Positions 1 to 8,280 of a stretch of 64,000 bases of DNA are shown one piece after another. The notes below the pieces were generated by a model. That model ran no database searches. It was not told the origin of the DNA and saw nothing but the letters and a program-made list of their open reading frames with translations. Position 1 is the stretch's first letter. The number at the start of each line of letters is the position of its first letter. The stretch covers positions 1 through 64,000 of the forward strand of contig JAAYAH010000149.1 of the NCBI GenBank assembly GCA_012719445.1, written 5' to 3'. Origin of the DNA: Actinomycetales bacterium. Its GTDB lineage: Bacteria; Actinomycetota; Actinomycetes; Actinomycetales; Kineosporiaceae. A program made the position numbers and the translations under genes.

Positions 1-1239
1 CCGGTCACCCTGGTACAGCGGCTGATAGACCAGCAGGTCCCGACCCAGCTCGCTCTCGAGGCGGCCCGGTAGCAGCCGACAGGAGGAGAAGCGCTCGGGA
101 TCCGGGACGTGGGCCCGGCCGTCCCGGTAGTCGGCCACCAGACGGGAGGTGCTGTGCCGGGCGGTGTCGTCCTCGGCCGGGTCGGACACGGGGTCGAAGG
201 CCACCAGGAAGCACCGGGTCAGCCCGACGGAGGCCGCCCTGTCGGCCAGCACCCCGCCGACGTCGTCCAGGCTGCGGCACCCCAGCAGGTCCCGGCTCAT
301 CCCCACGATGGCGTCCTGGGCCCGCGAGTGACCGGTCGCGGTCCTGGTGATGCGCACGGCGGTGCGGATCTGCTCGTCCACACCGCCCTCCGCCGGGACG
401 GTGCTGCCCCGCACCACCAGGGTGCACGGCACCTCGACCCGCGCGGCCGAGCGGTCGCCGTCGGCCTGGGCCAGCAGCAGCTCGGCGGCCACCCGGCCCT
501 GGTCGGGCAGGTTCTGGTCGACCGTGGTGATCCCCGGCCAGGTCATGACACCGGTCGGGTAGTTGTCGAACCCGGTCACCGCGACGTCCTCGGGCACCCG
601 CAGCCCGCGGCCGGTCACCGCCTCCATCGCCGCGACGGCGATGTAGTCGTCGGTGGTGACCACGGCGTCCATGTCGGTGCGCCGGCGCAGCAGCGTGCGC
701 AGCTCCTGGTCGGCGACGTCGTGCCGGGCCTGACCGTCGATGACCAGCTCCTCGTCCACGGCAAGGCCCCGCACGGCCAGCTCCCGCCGGAACACCAGCT
801 CCCGCTCGATGTGGTCGGCGGCGTGCAGATGCCCGCGGATCATGACCGGTCGGCGGACACCGCGCTCGTCGAGCAGGTGGGCCATCACCGCCGACATGCC
901 CTGGTCGTTGTCCCCACGCACGCAGGCAGCCCCCGGGACGTCCTGCGCGATGTGCACCGTGGGCAGCCGCAGCTCAGCCAACAGCCCCAGCAGGGCCTCG
1001 CTCTGCTCCGGCCGGGGCAGATCCGTGGTGATCACACCGACGGGGCTGTGGTGCCGCAACAGGCAGACGAGGGACTCCGGCAGGGCGGTCGAGGTGAGAT
1101 CGTCGGAGTGCACGACCAGCGGGACGCCGCGCGGGGCGAGCACCTCGAGCATGCCGCGTACCAGGGCGATCTGGTACACGTCGAACGTCGTCATGACGGC
1201 CACGACCGGCTGACGTCCGCCCGTCGCAGCGCAGCCCAT
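1..1239 (-). CDS. PBP1/LacI-type sensor domain plus GAF-like region, partial
   Basis: The open frame runs from an ATG at 1239 off the left edge, so 413 residues are visible and the C-terminus is missing. AAGGAGG lies about 9 nt upstream of the ATG. Residues about 11-290 read as a periplasmic-binding-protein type 1 fold of the LacI sensor class (TTDDYIAVAAMEAV, then VAVTGFDNYPTG). No helix-turn-helix precedes it, because the fold starts almost at residue 10. The following part (about 300-413) looks like the GAF-like segment that often follows this fold in actinobacterial signalling proteins. The output domain, perhaps a kinase or GGDEF, lies outside the window. It is therefore probably a cytoplasmic ligand-sensing signal protein and not a repressor. 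Ligand unknown. Confidence 0.8.
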   Translation of the reverse strand, partial: MGCAATGGRQPVVAVMTTFDVYQIALVRGMLEVLAPRGVPLVVHSDDLTSTALPESLVCLLRHHSPVGVITTDLPRPEQSEALLGLLAELRLPTVHIAQDVPGAACVRGDNDQGMSAVMAHLLDERGVRRPVMIRGHLHAADHIERELVFRRELAVRGLAVDEELVIDGQARHDVADQELRTLLRRRTDMDAVVTTDDYIAVAAMEAVTGRGLRVPEDVAVTGFDNYPTGVMTWPGITTVDQNLPDQGRVAAELLLAQADGDRSAARVEVPCTLVVRGSTVPAEGGVDEQIRTAVRITRTATGHSRAQDAIVGMSRDLLGCRSLDDVGGVLADRAASVGLTRCFLVAFDPVSDPAEDDTARHSTSRLVADYRDGRAHVPDPERFSSCRLLPGRLESELGRDLLVYQPLYQGDR

Positions 1240-1364
1240 CGGATGCCGCCTCCTTCGCGGAGGTCATCGACAGGAGGCGGCGCCATCTCAACAATGCTCC
1301 GGTCTCACCGGCCCTCGCCGCATCGGCAGGTCGGGGTGGCTCGGCGTGCCGCCCGGCGCCCGAC

Positions 1365-1790
1365 TCACCCGGCCGCGACGGCCCCGGTCTGACCGACGGT
1401 CTGACCGACGGTCTGGTCGACGGGCTGGTCGAGCAGGGACCGATACCACTTGATCTTGTTCTCGATGGCGGTGAGGTGCCCGGTCAGGTCCGCCAGCCGC
1501 GCGCACAGCTCGTCCCGGTGCGCCTCCAGCACCGCGACCCGTTCCGGGACGGTGTCGTCCCCGGAACGGGTCAGCTCGACGAACCGGAGCATGTCCCGGA
1601 TCGGCATCCCGGTCTGCCGGAGCAGGTTGAGGAAGCGGACGGCGCCCAGGTCGGCGTCCCGGTACCGGCGGTGCCCGCCCGCCGCCCGGGCGACCGGCTC
1701 CAGCAGACCGATGCGTTCGTAGTAGCGCAGGGTGTGCCGGGTGAGGCCGGTGAGCTCGGCTGCCTGCTCGATGGTGTACGTCCCGTCCAC
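1365..1790 (-). CDS. MerR family transcriptional regulator
   Basis: 141 residues from a GTG at 1790. The N-terminus has the MerR winged-helix signature (TIEQAAELTGLTRHTLRYYE, then GLLEP and GGHRRY). It is followed by a coiled-coil dimerisation helix (about residues 80-120) and a short C-terminal tail with the repeat VGQT VGQT. Only one cysteine is visible (DELCARL), so a thiol metal site of the MerR/CueR kind is unlikely. The protein fits the group that controls oxidoreductase or stress genes through a long-spacer promoter. The start codon sits just downstream of a promoter-like sequence, so the message may be nearly leaderless. It is co-oriented with the TetR operon but separated by about 80 bp carrying its own promoter. 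Confidence 0.9.
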   Translation of the reverse strand: MDGTYTIEQAAELTGLTRHTLRYYERIGLLEPVARAAGGHRRYRDADLGAVRFLNLLRQTGMPIRDMLRFVELTRSGDDTVPERVAVLEAHRDELCARLADLTGHLTAIENKIKWYRSLLDQPVDQTVGQTVGQTGAVAAG

Positions 1791-1797
1791 GGGGACA

Positions 1798-1828
1798 ACG
1801 CTAGGAGTCGGAGGGGGCTCTCCGTCAA
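1798..1828 (-). promoter_or_regulatory. Promoter with 19-bp spacer ahead of merR-type gene
   Basis: On the minus strand TTGACG (1828-1823) and TAGCGT (1803-1798) are separated by exactly 19 bp. An over-long spacer of this kind is characteristic of MerR-activated promoters. The spacer begins with the inverted pair CGGAG/CTCCG, as expected for an operator between -35 and -10. The position directly upstream of the MerR start suggests autoregulation; this is inferred from sequence only. Confidence 0.5.
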
Positions 1829-1873
1829 CACCGCCGACCTGCCGGACGCCGGTGCCGGCGGGTTGACGAGACC

Positions 1874-2479
1874 TCAGGACGCCGCGGCCCCGCGGAGGAA
1901 CAGGTCCACCACCCGCCGGGGCAGCTCCGGATCGGGGCCGTCGCCGCCGCGTTCCTCCGGTGGCATGGCCACGTCGTCGGGCATGGGCTCGGCGACCGCG
2001 GCCAGCTCGAGGAACGCCCAGGCCAGGAAGCCGGGGTCGGCGGCCCGCAGCTCCCCGCGGGCGACGGCCGCCGCCATCAACTCGGTGACCGGCGTGATGA
2101 GCGCCGCGACGTACCGGTGCGAGACGGCGCTCCTGGTCCCGTCGCCGACCTGGCGGGTCGCGTCGAACAACCGCTGCCCCATCGCCGTGCTCGGGCCGTC
2201 GCCCCGGGCGAAGAGGGTGACGACGGCGGTGAGCTGCTCGGCCAGCCCTCCCCCCGTCGCCAGGGCGGTCTGGAGCACCCGCTCCGACTCCGCGATGTAC
2301 CGCATGGCCACCTCGGTGTACATCTCCTCCTTGCCCCCGGGGAAGTGGTGGTAGAGCGAGGCCTTCCGGATCGCCACGGACCGGGCGATCCGGTCGAGGG
2401 AGACCCCGGGGTACCCGTTCGCCAGCAGTTCGTCGGCGAAGGCGTCGAGGATGCGGCTCCTGGTGTCGCTCGGGGACAC
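1874..2479 (-). CDS. TetR/AcrR family repressor
   Basis: 201 residues from a GTG at 2479, preceded by AAGGGAG. The N-terminal helix-turn-helix is clear (TRSRILDAFADELLANGY, then VSLDRIARSVAIRKASLYHH). The C-terminal ligand domain shows no residues that name a ligand. The start lies 5 nt after the stop of the ABC permease gene, so it is the last gene of an ATPase-permease-regulator operon. The natural target is the 18-bp palindrome at 4309-4326 in front of that operon, which would make it an autoregulated exporter operon. It could respond to whatever drug or lipid the transporter exports. Confidence 0.93.
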   Translation of the reverse strand: MSPSDTRSRILDAFADELLANGYPGVSLDRIARSVAIRKASLYHHFPGGKEEMYTEVAMRYIAESERVLQTALATGGGLAEQLTAVVTLFARGDGPSTAMGQRLFDATRQVGDGTRSAVSHRYVAALITPVTELMAAAVARGELRAADPGFLAWAFLELAAVAEPMPDDVAMPPEERGGDGPDPELPRRVVDLFLRGAAAS

Positions 2480-2484
2480 GATGA

Positions 2485-3351
2485 TCAGACTCCCTTCCGC
2501 ACCCGCCGGGTCGCGGTGACCCGGACGGCGACCAGACCGCAGACGAGCAGCACGGCTGCCGCGACCCCGGACCGCCCCAGCGTCCCACCGGACCAGGTCG
2601 GACCGGTCAGCGCCCGCAGCCCCTCCAGCACGTAGGTGAGGGGGTTGAGGTCGGCGACGGGCGCCATCCAACCGCCGAGCCGGTCCCGGGGCACGAGCAT
2701 CGGGGTCAGCAGGGAGAGCGGGAAGAAGACCATCGACACCGCGTTGACCGCGGCGTCGGTCCCGGCGTGCAGCGCGGCCGCCGTCGCCAGCAGCAGGAAC
2801 CCCGCTCCGACCAGCACCGTCCCCAGCACCAGGCCGGCCGCCGCCGCGAGACCGTGCTCCGGCCGCAGCCCCATCAGCCCGCCGAGGGCCACGAGCAGGG
2901 TCGACTCGACCGTGAGCACGATCAGCCCGGCCGCCACCGGGGCGACGACGAGCACGGACCGCCGGGTCGGCGTGAGCGCGAGCCGGGCGTGGTACCCGGA
3001 GGTGATGTCCCGGACGAGGAGCTGTCCGGCGACGGCGCCGCCGGTGAAGGCGGTGGTCAGCAGGCAGAGCGGGAGCACGATGGCCACGTAGGGCCGCCCG
3101 GGGGCGAGGGCGTCCCCGACGGTGGACAGCTGCCCGTCGTAGAGCAGCAGGAAGAACCCGCTCATCAGCAGCGGCGAGACCACGAGCGCCGGCAGCCTCA
3201 GGCAGGTGACCAGGGCCCGGCGGGTCAGGGCGAGGGCGGTCGGCAGGAACGGACTCGTCGTCGGGATCGTCGCGGGACTCGTCGTCGAGGTCACCGCGGG
3301 GGGCATGGTGCGGGTCGTGACGGGACTCGTGTCGGGAGGCGTCGTGCTCAT
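2485..3351 (-). CDS. ABC-2 type export permease (DrrB-like)
   Basis: 288 residues with a Thr/Pro-rich N-terminal stretch (about 1-35) and six predicted membrane helices. The segments around ALVVSPLLMSGFFLLLY, GLIVLTVESTLLVALGG and SMVFFPLSLLTPML are typical of ABC-2 permeases. The ADLNPLTYVLEGLRAL motif near the C-terminus is the usual ABC-2 signature before the last helix. The ATG overlaps the stop of the ATPase gene by 4 bp, so the two products form one exporter in the cytoplasmic membrane. The DrrAB drug exporters are the nearest recognisable relatives; the substrate is unknown. Confidence 0.92.
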   Translation of the reverse strand: MSTTPPDTSPVTTRTMPPAVTSTTSPATIPTTSPFLPTALALTRRALVTCLRLPALVVSPLLMSGFFLLLYDGQLSTVGDALAPGRPYVAIVLPLCLLTTAFTGGAVAGQLLVRDITSGYHARLALTPTRRSVLVVAPVAAGLIVLTVESTLLVALGGLMGLRPEHGLAAAAGLVLGTVLVGAGFLLLATAAALHAGTDAAVNAVSMVFFPLSLLTPMLVPRDRLGGWMAPVADLNPLTYVLEGLRALTGPTWSGGTLGRSGVAAAVLLVCGLVAVRVTATRRVRKGV

Positions 3352-4295
3352 CGGGCACCCGCCTCGGCAGGGGCGGCGAGGCGGAGGAACACGTCCTCCA
3401 GGCTCGGCTCCTCGACGGCGCAGGACCCGATCTCCAGCCCGGCACCGGCCAGGGCCAGCAGGATCTCGGTGACACCGGTGCCCGCTTCGGGGAGGTGCAC
3501 CCGGATGCCGGCCGGCGGGAGCGGGTCGACGGCGTCACCGCGGTCGGCCAGCACCCGCCTGGCGCGACCGGCGGACTCGGCGTCCGGGAGGCCGACGGCC
3601 AGGGACTGCTCGCCCACCCGGCGCTTCAGCTCCTCGGGGGTCGCGGATGTGACGAGCCTGCCTGCGGAGAGGATGCCGATCCGGGCGGCGAGGTGGTCGG
3701 CCTCGGCGAGGTCCTGGGTGGTCAGCAGCACGGTGACGCCCTCGCGGGCCAGCCGGGAGATCTCGGCCCACACCTCCAGCCTGCTCCGCGGGTCGAGCCC
3801 GGTCGTCGGCTCGTCGAGGAAGAGGACCCGGGGCTGGTGCACCAGGGCGACGGCCAGGTCGACCCGGCGGCGCAGCCCCCCGCTCAACCGGCCGACCGGG
3901 ACGTCGACGTGCGCGCCGAGGGAGAACAGGTCGACGAGCCCGGCGACCCGGTCCCCGGCCCGTCGCCCGCCGAGACCCTGCAGGGTGGCCTGCAGCCGGA
4001 GCAGTCCGAGCGGCGTCATCATCGGGTCGAGGCCGACCTCCTGGCGGACCGCGCCGACCCGTGCCCGCACCAGCTCCGGATGCGTCACCACGTCGGCACC
4101 GGCGACCAGGGCGGTGCCCTCGGTCGGCGGGAGCTGGGTGGTCAGCATCCGGACGGTGGTCGTCTTGCCGGACCCGTTCGGCCCCAGCAGCCCGTAGATC
4201 TCGCCCTTCGCGACGGCGAGGTCGACCGACTCCACCGCGACGACTCGGCCGAACACCCGGCACAGGCCGGTCGCTCTGATCATCTCTGTGTCCAT
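3348..4295 (-). CDS. ABC exporter ATPase (DrrA-like)
   Basis: 315 residues. Walker A is GPNGSGKTT, the ABC signature is LSGGLRRRVDLA, and Walker B is RVLFLDEPTTGLDPRSR, followed by a switch segment at VLLTTQDLAEAD. The C-terminal extension of about 90 residues is the DrrA-type regulatory tail (ending around EPSLEDVFLRL). The protein energises export with the permease encoded immediately downstream (4-bp overlap). The upstream region holds a palindrome suited to the TetR protein encoded by the third gene. Expression is therefore probably repressed until an inducer binds. Confidence 0.95.
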   Translation of the reverse strand: MDTEMIRATGLCRVFGRVVAVESVDLAVAKGEIYGLLGPNGSGKTTTVRMLTTQLPPTEGTALVAGADVVTHPELVRARVGAVRQEVGLDPMMTPLGLLRLQATLQGLGGRRAGDRVAGLVDLFSLGAHVDVPVGRLSGGLRRRVDLAVALVHQPRVLFLDEPTTGLDPRSRLEVWAEISRLAREGVTVLLTTQDLAEADHLAARIGILSAGRLVTSATPEELKRRVGEQSLAVGLPDAESAGRARRVLADRGDAVDPLPPAGIRVHLPEAGTGVTEILLALAGAGLEIGSCAVEEPSLEDVFLRLAAPAEAGAR

Positions 4296-4308
4296 GACCC
4301 GAGACCCT

Positions 4309-4326
4309 ACCTATCGTTCGGTAGGT
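4309..4326. promoter_or_regulatory. TetR-type operator palindrome
   Basis: ACCTATCGTTCGGTAGGT is an 18-bp imperfect palindrome with 7 of 9 pairs matching. It lies 13 bp upstream of the ATPase start (4295). It matches the size and ACCTA...TAGGT shape common for TetR-family operators. The operon's own TetR protein is the likely binder. Function is inferred. Confidence 0.6.
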
Positions 4327-4957
4327 TGTCCACCGCCTTCCGTCGCCCGACACCCACCCCCGCATCCGGCGCCGCCCCCCGGGCGACCCCGGCGCGACGA
4401 GAGGGATGTGTGACATAAACCCTTGTCGCCGGTATTGACATCGCCGAGACGAGGCCTTCCCAACCGTTTCGTGTGTCGGAACCCACAGTGCGGAATGCCA
4501 CCCGGGACGGGTCCTATGCGCCTCCCTGGGCGAACCGCACGGTTGACGTACAGTGAGGGGATTCATACCCGTCCGACATGCGACACGTCGCGGGAGATGT
4601 CCCCCGGGCGGCGGCCCTCAGGGCAGAATCGGTTCCCGAGGAGCGACGTCCACCCTGCACAGCGCGGCAACCGGCGGCACACCGCGCGGGGCAGGGCCGG
4701 TACGGGCGAGTGCACGGCCCGGCGGGTGCCGTGATTCACTGAGGTGCCGGACCGGTGTACAGACAGTGGCCGCCAGGACCCGTAGAATCGAGGCCGATCC
4801 GAGGTTTCATCCGCACTTGACCGAAGATGTCACCCCCGACCCCGTGACTGCCCAGCACTCGTGGTGTCATGCTCAATACCGAACGTGCAGACCGTCGCGA
4901 GGGAGGTAATGCGCGTCCCCATGCGCGCATCGATGTGTGAACTCGGGGAGGAACCCG
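4327..4957. other. Divergent intergenic region, no gene seen
   Basis: About 630 bp separate the minus-strand ABC operon from the plus-strand secretion operon. No frame here has convincing coding character. A TTGACG hexamer at 4543-4548 and a TAGAAT hexamer at 4783-4788 are possible pieces of plus-strand promoters, but neither has a convincing partner at normal spacing. The last 40 bp carry the GGGAGGAA ribosome-binding site for the first gene of the secretion operon. The long leader could hold an undefined regulatory RNA; I see no known riboswitch. Confidence 0.4.
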
Positions 4958-5227
4958 ATGGTTGTGCTTGCCGCTACCGGCCTTCTTGCCGCCGCTGACG
5001 GCCCATCACTCAACGCCGACGGGGTCGTCGAGTGGGGGGTCAAGAACATCATCCCGATCGTCCTGCTCATCATCGGCATCGGGATCATCGCCAGTTCCCG
5101 CAAGGGCAAGATCAGTGACAACGCCAACACGCTGACCAACGTCATCCTCGGCTTCAGTGTCATCGCCGGAGCCGCGGTTCTCTACGGGTTCGCCGGTCAG
5201 CTCACTGATCTGGTCTTCGGCAGCTGA
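4958..5227 (+). CDS. Small two-helix membrane protein, first gene of T4SS-like operon
   Basis: 89 residues from the ATG at 4958, chosen because GGGAGGAA ends 6 nt upstream; an earlier in-frame GTG has no such site. The sequence contains an Ala/Leu-rich N-terminal stretch (VVLAATGLLAAADG), a hydrophobic helix around IIPIVLLIIGIGIIASS, a short basic loop (RKGKISDNAN) and a second helix (NVILGFSVIAGAAVLYGF). A very short two-helix protein placed ahead of VirB3-like and VirB4-like genes is the usual position of a VirB2/TrbC-type pilin or pilin-like subunit. Homology cannot be shown by eye. It is 3 nt from the next gene. Confidence 0.8.
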   Translation: MVVLAATGLLAAADGPSLNADGVVEWGVKNIIPIVLLIIGIGIIASSRKGKISDNANTLTNVILGFSVIAGAAVLYGFAGQLTDLVFGS

Positions 5228-5230
5228 GCC

Positions 5231-5638
5231 GTGCGCGTCGTCCCTGACGACGAGGTCTACCGGGTCAACACGGTGTGGCTGGGTCCACGCGGGCTCACCT
5301 TCCCCTGGACCGCCCGCTACCTGGCCTACGCCACCTGGCTGGCGACCTTCCTCGTCGTCCTCCTCGTCGAGGCGATCACGCCGCTGGACGTCGGCGTGCC
5401 GCCGGTCTGGGAGATCGCCGTCACCACCCTGTTCACCTACGCCCTGATGGGGTTCGTCGACCACGAGCGACCGGTGCGGGCGGTCTGGCAGACCTTCCTC
5501 GCCGACCTCACCGCCCCGCGCCCGCAGGCCCGCCGACTGTCCACCCGCACCACCCCGAACGTCCGGGTCGTCGAACGACGCCCACCGAGGGCGCCGTCCG
5601 AGGTGACCCCGTCCGAGGAGAGCCTGGAGGTCATGTGA
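5231..5638 (+). CDS. VirB3/PrgI-like membrane protein
   Basis: 135 residues from a GTG at 5231. Two closely spaced membrane helices (about residues 28-50 and 58-76) follow a short basic/aromatic N-terminus (YRVNTVWLGPRGLTFPWTAR). A cytoplasmic Arg/Pro-rich tail completes it. Small proteins with this layout, directly preceding a VirB4-type ATPase, are the VirB3 or PrgI components of type IV secretion systems; they recruit the ATPase to the membrane. The stop overlaps the ATPase start (TGATG), so translation is coupled. Assignment rests on topology and gene order, not on a motif. Confidence 0.75.
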   Translation: MRVVPDDEVYRVNTVWLGPRGLTFPWTARYLAYATWLATFLVVLLVEAITPLDVGVPPVWEIAVTTLFTYALMGFVDHERPVRAVWQTFLADLTAPRPQARRLSTRTTPNVRVVERRPPRAPSEVTPSEESLEVM

Positions 5639-8280
5639 TGGGCCGACGCGGTAGAGGCGACCGGCGCGCGGCGAACCTGCCGCTCGCCCTGCGCTCGATC
5701 CACGGCAACCTCGCCCTCACCGACACCTCGGCATGGGCGTGGTTCGCCGTCCCCATCCAACGGTGGGCGTTCCGGGCCGACAGCGAGCGGCTCAACCTCG
5801 TCCTCGACACCGGGTCCCGGCTGTCCGCCCTCGCCGGGCGCCAGGTCCACCTCCGGATCACCTCCCGGCCCTACCCCGCCGCCACCTGGGCGAGGGGCCT
5901 CGACGAGCGCACCGAGCGACCGGTGCGCGGGGTTCCCGGCGAGACCTGGGCCGACCACCTGGTCAGGGCCCAGAAGCACGTCCGCGCCTCGACCATGGCC
6001 GAGAAGGAGGTCTACGTCGGGGTGAGGCTGATGGAGCGGTCCGGGGTCTCCACCCTCGCCGAGCGGGTCCTGCGCCGGCCGACGGTCCGCGAGTTCGAGC
6101 GCCTCGACCGGGACGCCGCGCTGGTCGCCGAGACCGTCGCCGGCCCGGGCCTCGACGGTCGCCCCGCGAGCGCCCGCGAGATGGAGTGGCTCATGTGCCG
6201 CTCGCTCGCCCTCGGACTGCCGGCCCCCGGCGCCCTCTCCCCCGTCGACGACGGCCTGTGGGAGACCGAGGACCTCTTCGAGCTCACCGACGGCGTCCAG
6301 GCGGTCGCCGAGCCCTTCTCGCCGACGGTCCAGGTGACCCGCCGCGATCCGCTCGGCGGCACCGTCACCCGGCACGTCGCCGTACTCACCTTCGGCCGGG
6401 TGGAGGAGCTGGAGGTTCCCGAGACCGCCCTCGACCCCTGGGTCGTGCACGCCGACCGGATGCCCTTCCCCGTGGAGTGGTCCATGCGCCTGGACCTCCT
6501 CGACGGCGAGCAGGCCCTCGACGCCGTGCAGCGCAAGCTCCTCATCGTGCGGGACATGCAGCGGCACTACCGCGAGCACGACCTCGACGAGCCGCTGGCC
6601 CTGGAACGCCAGGCCCGCCAGGCCAGGGCCATCGAGGACGAGATGACCACCGGCGGGGACGTCGTCGGCACCCGGGTGCACGGCTGGTTCCGGCTGGCCG
6701 TCGCCGGCACCACCGAGGAGCAGTGCCTGGAACGGGCACGGGCCGTGGTGGACTCCTACCGCAAGCGCCGGATGACCATCGCGCACCCGAAGGGCCAGCA
6801 CGGCCTGCTCCGGGAGTTCATCCCCGGCGAGCCGCTGTCCTCGACGGCGTACCGGCGCCGGCTGCCGGTGCTGTACCTCGCCGCGGGGGTGCCCGCGGCG
6901 TCCTCGACCCTCGGCGACCGGCGCGGCCCCTACATCGGCCACACCTGCGCCTCCTCCCGGCGCGCGGTCATGTTCGACACCCACTACGCCACCGAGGTCA
7001 GGGAGACCTCCGGGCTGGTGCCGATCGTCGGCTCGCTCGGCTCCGGCAAGTCGGTGCTCGCCGGGCTGATCACCTACGAGGCCGCACGGCGCGGCATCAC
7101 CTCGGTGATGCTCGACCCGTCCGGCCCGCTGGCGCGGCTGTGCCAACTGCCGGAGCTGGCGGACGCCGCCCGGCACATCGACCTCACCTCGGCCCCGCCC
7201 GGCACGCTCAACCCCTACTCCGTCGTGCCGATCCCGCGCCCGGACGAGTACCCGACGGCCGACGCCCTGGAGGAGGCCAAGACGCTCGCGGCGCAGGACC
7301 GCAAGCTGCTGGCGCTCGACGTCGCGACGATGCTGCTGCCCCCGGCGCTGGCCTCGGCGCCGCGCACCCGGCTGCTGCTCAGCGAGGCGGTGCGGGCGAC
7401 CAAGGGCGTCCCGGTGACCAGCCTGTGGACCGTGGTCGAGCACCTCGACCGGCGCGGGGACGAGAGCGCGAGGGACATCGCCGCCTACCTGCGGGACATG
7501 GCGGAGATGCCGCTGGCCCGACTGTTCTTCCCGGCAGGCCCGGTCGGCGAGCGGGCGAGCGAGAGCGCTCCGGTACTCACCGTGCTGACCATGCCCGGGC
7601 TGGTGCTGCCGCCGCCCAACGTGCCGCGCGAGCACTGGTCGACCAGCGAGCAGCTCGCCGTCCCGCTGCTGCACCTGGCGTCCTGGTACGCCAGCCGGAC
7701 CATCTACGGCAGGGCACGGGCCGAGCGCAAGCTCGTCGCCCTCGACGAGACGCACTTCCTCGGCGAGTGGGGAGCCGGGCGGGCGCTGTTCACCCGGCTC
7801 GGCCGCGACTCCCGGAAGTGGAACACCTGCGTGCTCGCGGCCTCGCAGAACCCCGGGGATGTGCTCGGCATGGAGGTGTCCAACTTCATCTCCGCCGCCT
7901 TCGTCGGCCGGATCGAGGACGAGCAGGTCGCCGCGGACGCGCTGCGCATGCTCCGGGTCCCGGCCGGGGTCGGCTACGAGTCCGTGCTGGCCAGGCTCTC
8001 GCCGCGGTCGGCCCCCGGGGTCCGGTCAGGGCTGCGCGAGTTCGTCATGCGGGACGTCGACGGCAACGTCGACCGGATGCGGGTCGACCTCGACCACCTA
8101 CCGCACGTGCTCGCCTCCCTCGACACCACGGCGGCCCCCAGCGGTCGCGACGTGGCCGGCCAGCCGGCGCTCCCCGAGGCGCCGGAGACACAACGGGTCG
8201 CCCTCCCCGCCGGCGGCGTCGTCGACGTGGACAAGGCTGCCGGGGCTCGGGCACTGCGCGCGGCTGAGGACGTCGCATGA
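5638..8280 (+). CDS. VirB4/TraC-like conjugation ATPase
   Basis: 880 residues from the ATG at 5638, which overlaps the upstream stop. The open frame extends further upstream, but that part is the VirB3-like gene read in another frame. Walker A is GSLGSGKS (465-472) and Walker B ends in LDETH (702-706), both with the spacing of VirB4-class AAA ATPases. The N-terminal half (about 1-440) corresponds to the membrane-associated VirB4 N domain. A VirB4 protein powers assembly or substrate transfer of a type IV secretion channel at the inner face of the membrane. The length fits Gram-positive VirB4 proteins. No second VirD4-type coupling ATPase is present in this window. Confidence 0.9.
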   Translation: MGRRGRGDRRAANLPLALRSIHGNLALTDTSAWAWFAVPIQRWAFRADSERLNLVLDTGSRLSALAGRQVHLRITSRPYPAATWARGLDERTERPVRGVPGETWADHLVRAQKHVRASTMAEKEVYVGVRLMERSGVSTLAERVLRRPTVREFERLDRDAALVAETVAGPGLDGRPASAREMEWLMCRSLALGLPAPGALSPVDDGLWETEDLFELTDGVQAVAEPFSPTVQVTRRDPLGGTVTRHVAVLTFGRVEELEVPETALDPWVVHADRMPFPVEWSMRLDLLDGEQALDAVQRKLLIVRDMQRHYREHDLDEPLALERQARQARAIEDEMTTGGDVVGTRVHGWFRLAVAGTTEEQCLERARAVVDSYRKRRMTIAHPKGQHGLLREFIPGEPLSSTAYRRRLPVLYLAAGVPAASSTLGDRRGPYIGHTCASSRRAVMFDTHYATEVRETSGLVPIVGSLGSGKSVLAGLITYEAARRGITSVMLDPSGPLARLCQLPELADAARHIDLTSAPPGTLNPYSVVPIPRPDEYPTADALEEAKTLAAQDRKLLALDVATMLLPPALASAPRTRLLLSEAVRATKGVPVTSLWTVVEHLDRRGDESARDIAAYLRDMAEMPLARLFFPAGPVGERASESAPVLTVLTMPGLVLPPPNVPREHWSTSEQLAVPLLHLASWYASRTIYGRARAERKLVALDETHFLGEWGAGRALFTRLGRDSRKWNTCVLAASQNPGDVLGMEVSNFISAAFVGRIEDEQVAADALRMLRVPAGVGYESVLARLSPRSAPGVRSGLREFVMRDVDGNVDRMRVDLDHLPHVLASLDTTAAPSGRDVAGQPALPEAPETQRVALPAGGVVDVDKAAGARALRAAEDVA

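Noticed and set aside
109-1392. Plus-strand 427-residue frame over the first gene
   Set aside because: Its codon pattern is the mirror of the minus-strand sensor gene, its composition is Gln/His/Arg-rich and it has no ribosome site.
1365-2588. A single 407-residue MerR protein running through the TetR region
   Set aside because: The upstream part is antisense-like Arg/Gly/Pro sequence in the wrong frame for the TetR gene; the MerR domain begins at GTG 1790.
4327-4957. Riboswitch in the long leader before the secretion-like operon
   Set aside because: I looked for a known conserved core, such as a cyclic di-AMP type leader upstream of a wall hydrolase, and found none I could support.
5437-7755. 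Minus-strand 772-residue frame opposite the VirB4 gene
   Set aside because: It is an antisense shadow in very GC-rich DNA; the plus-strand frame has Walker motifs and operon overlaps.
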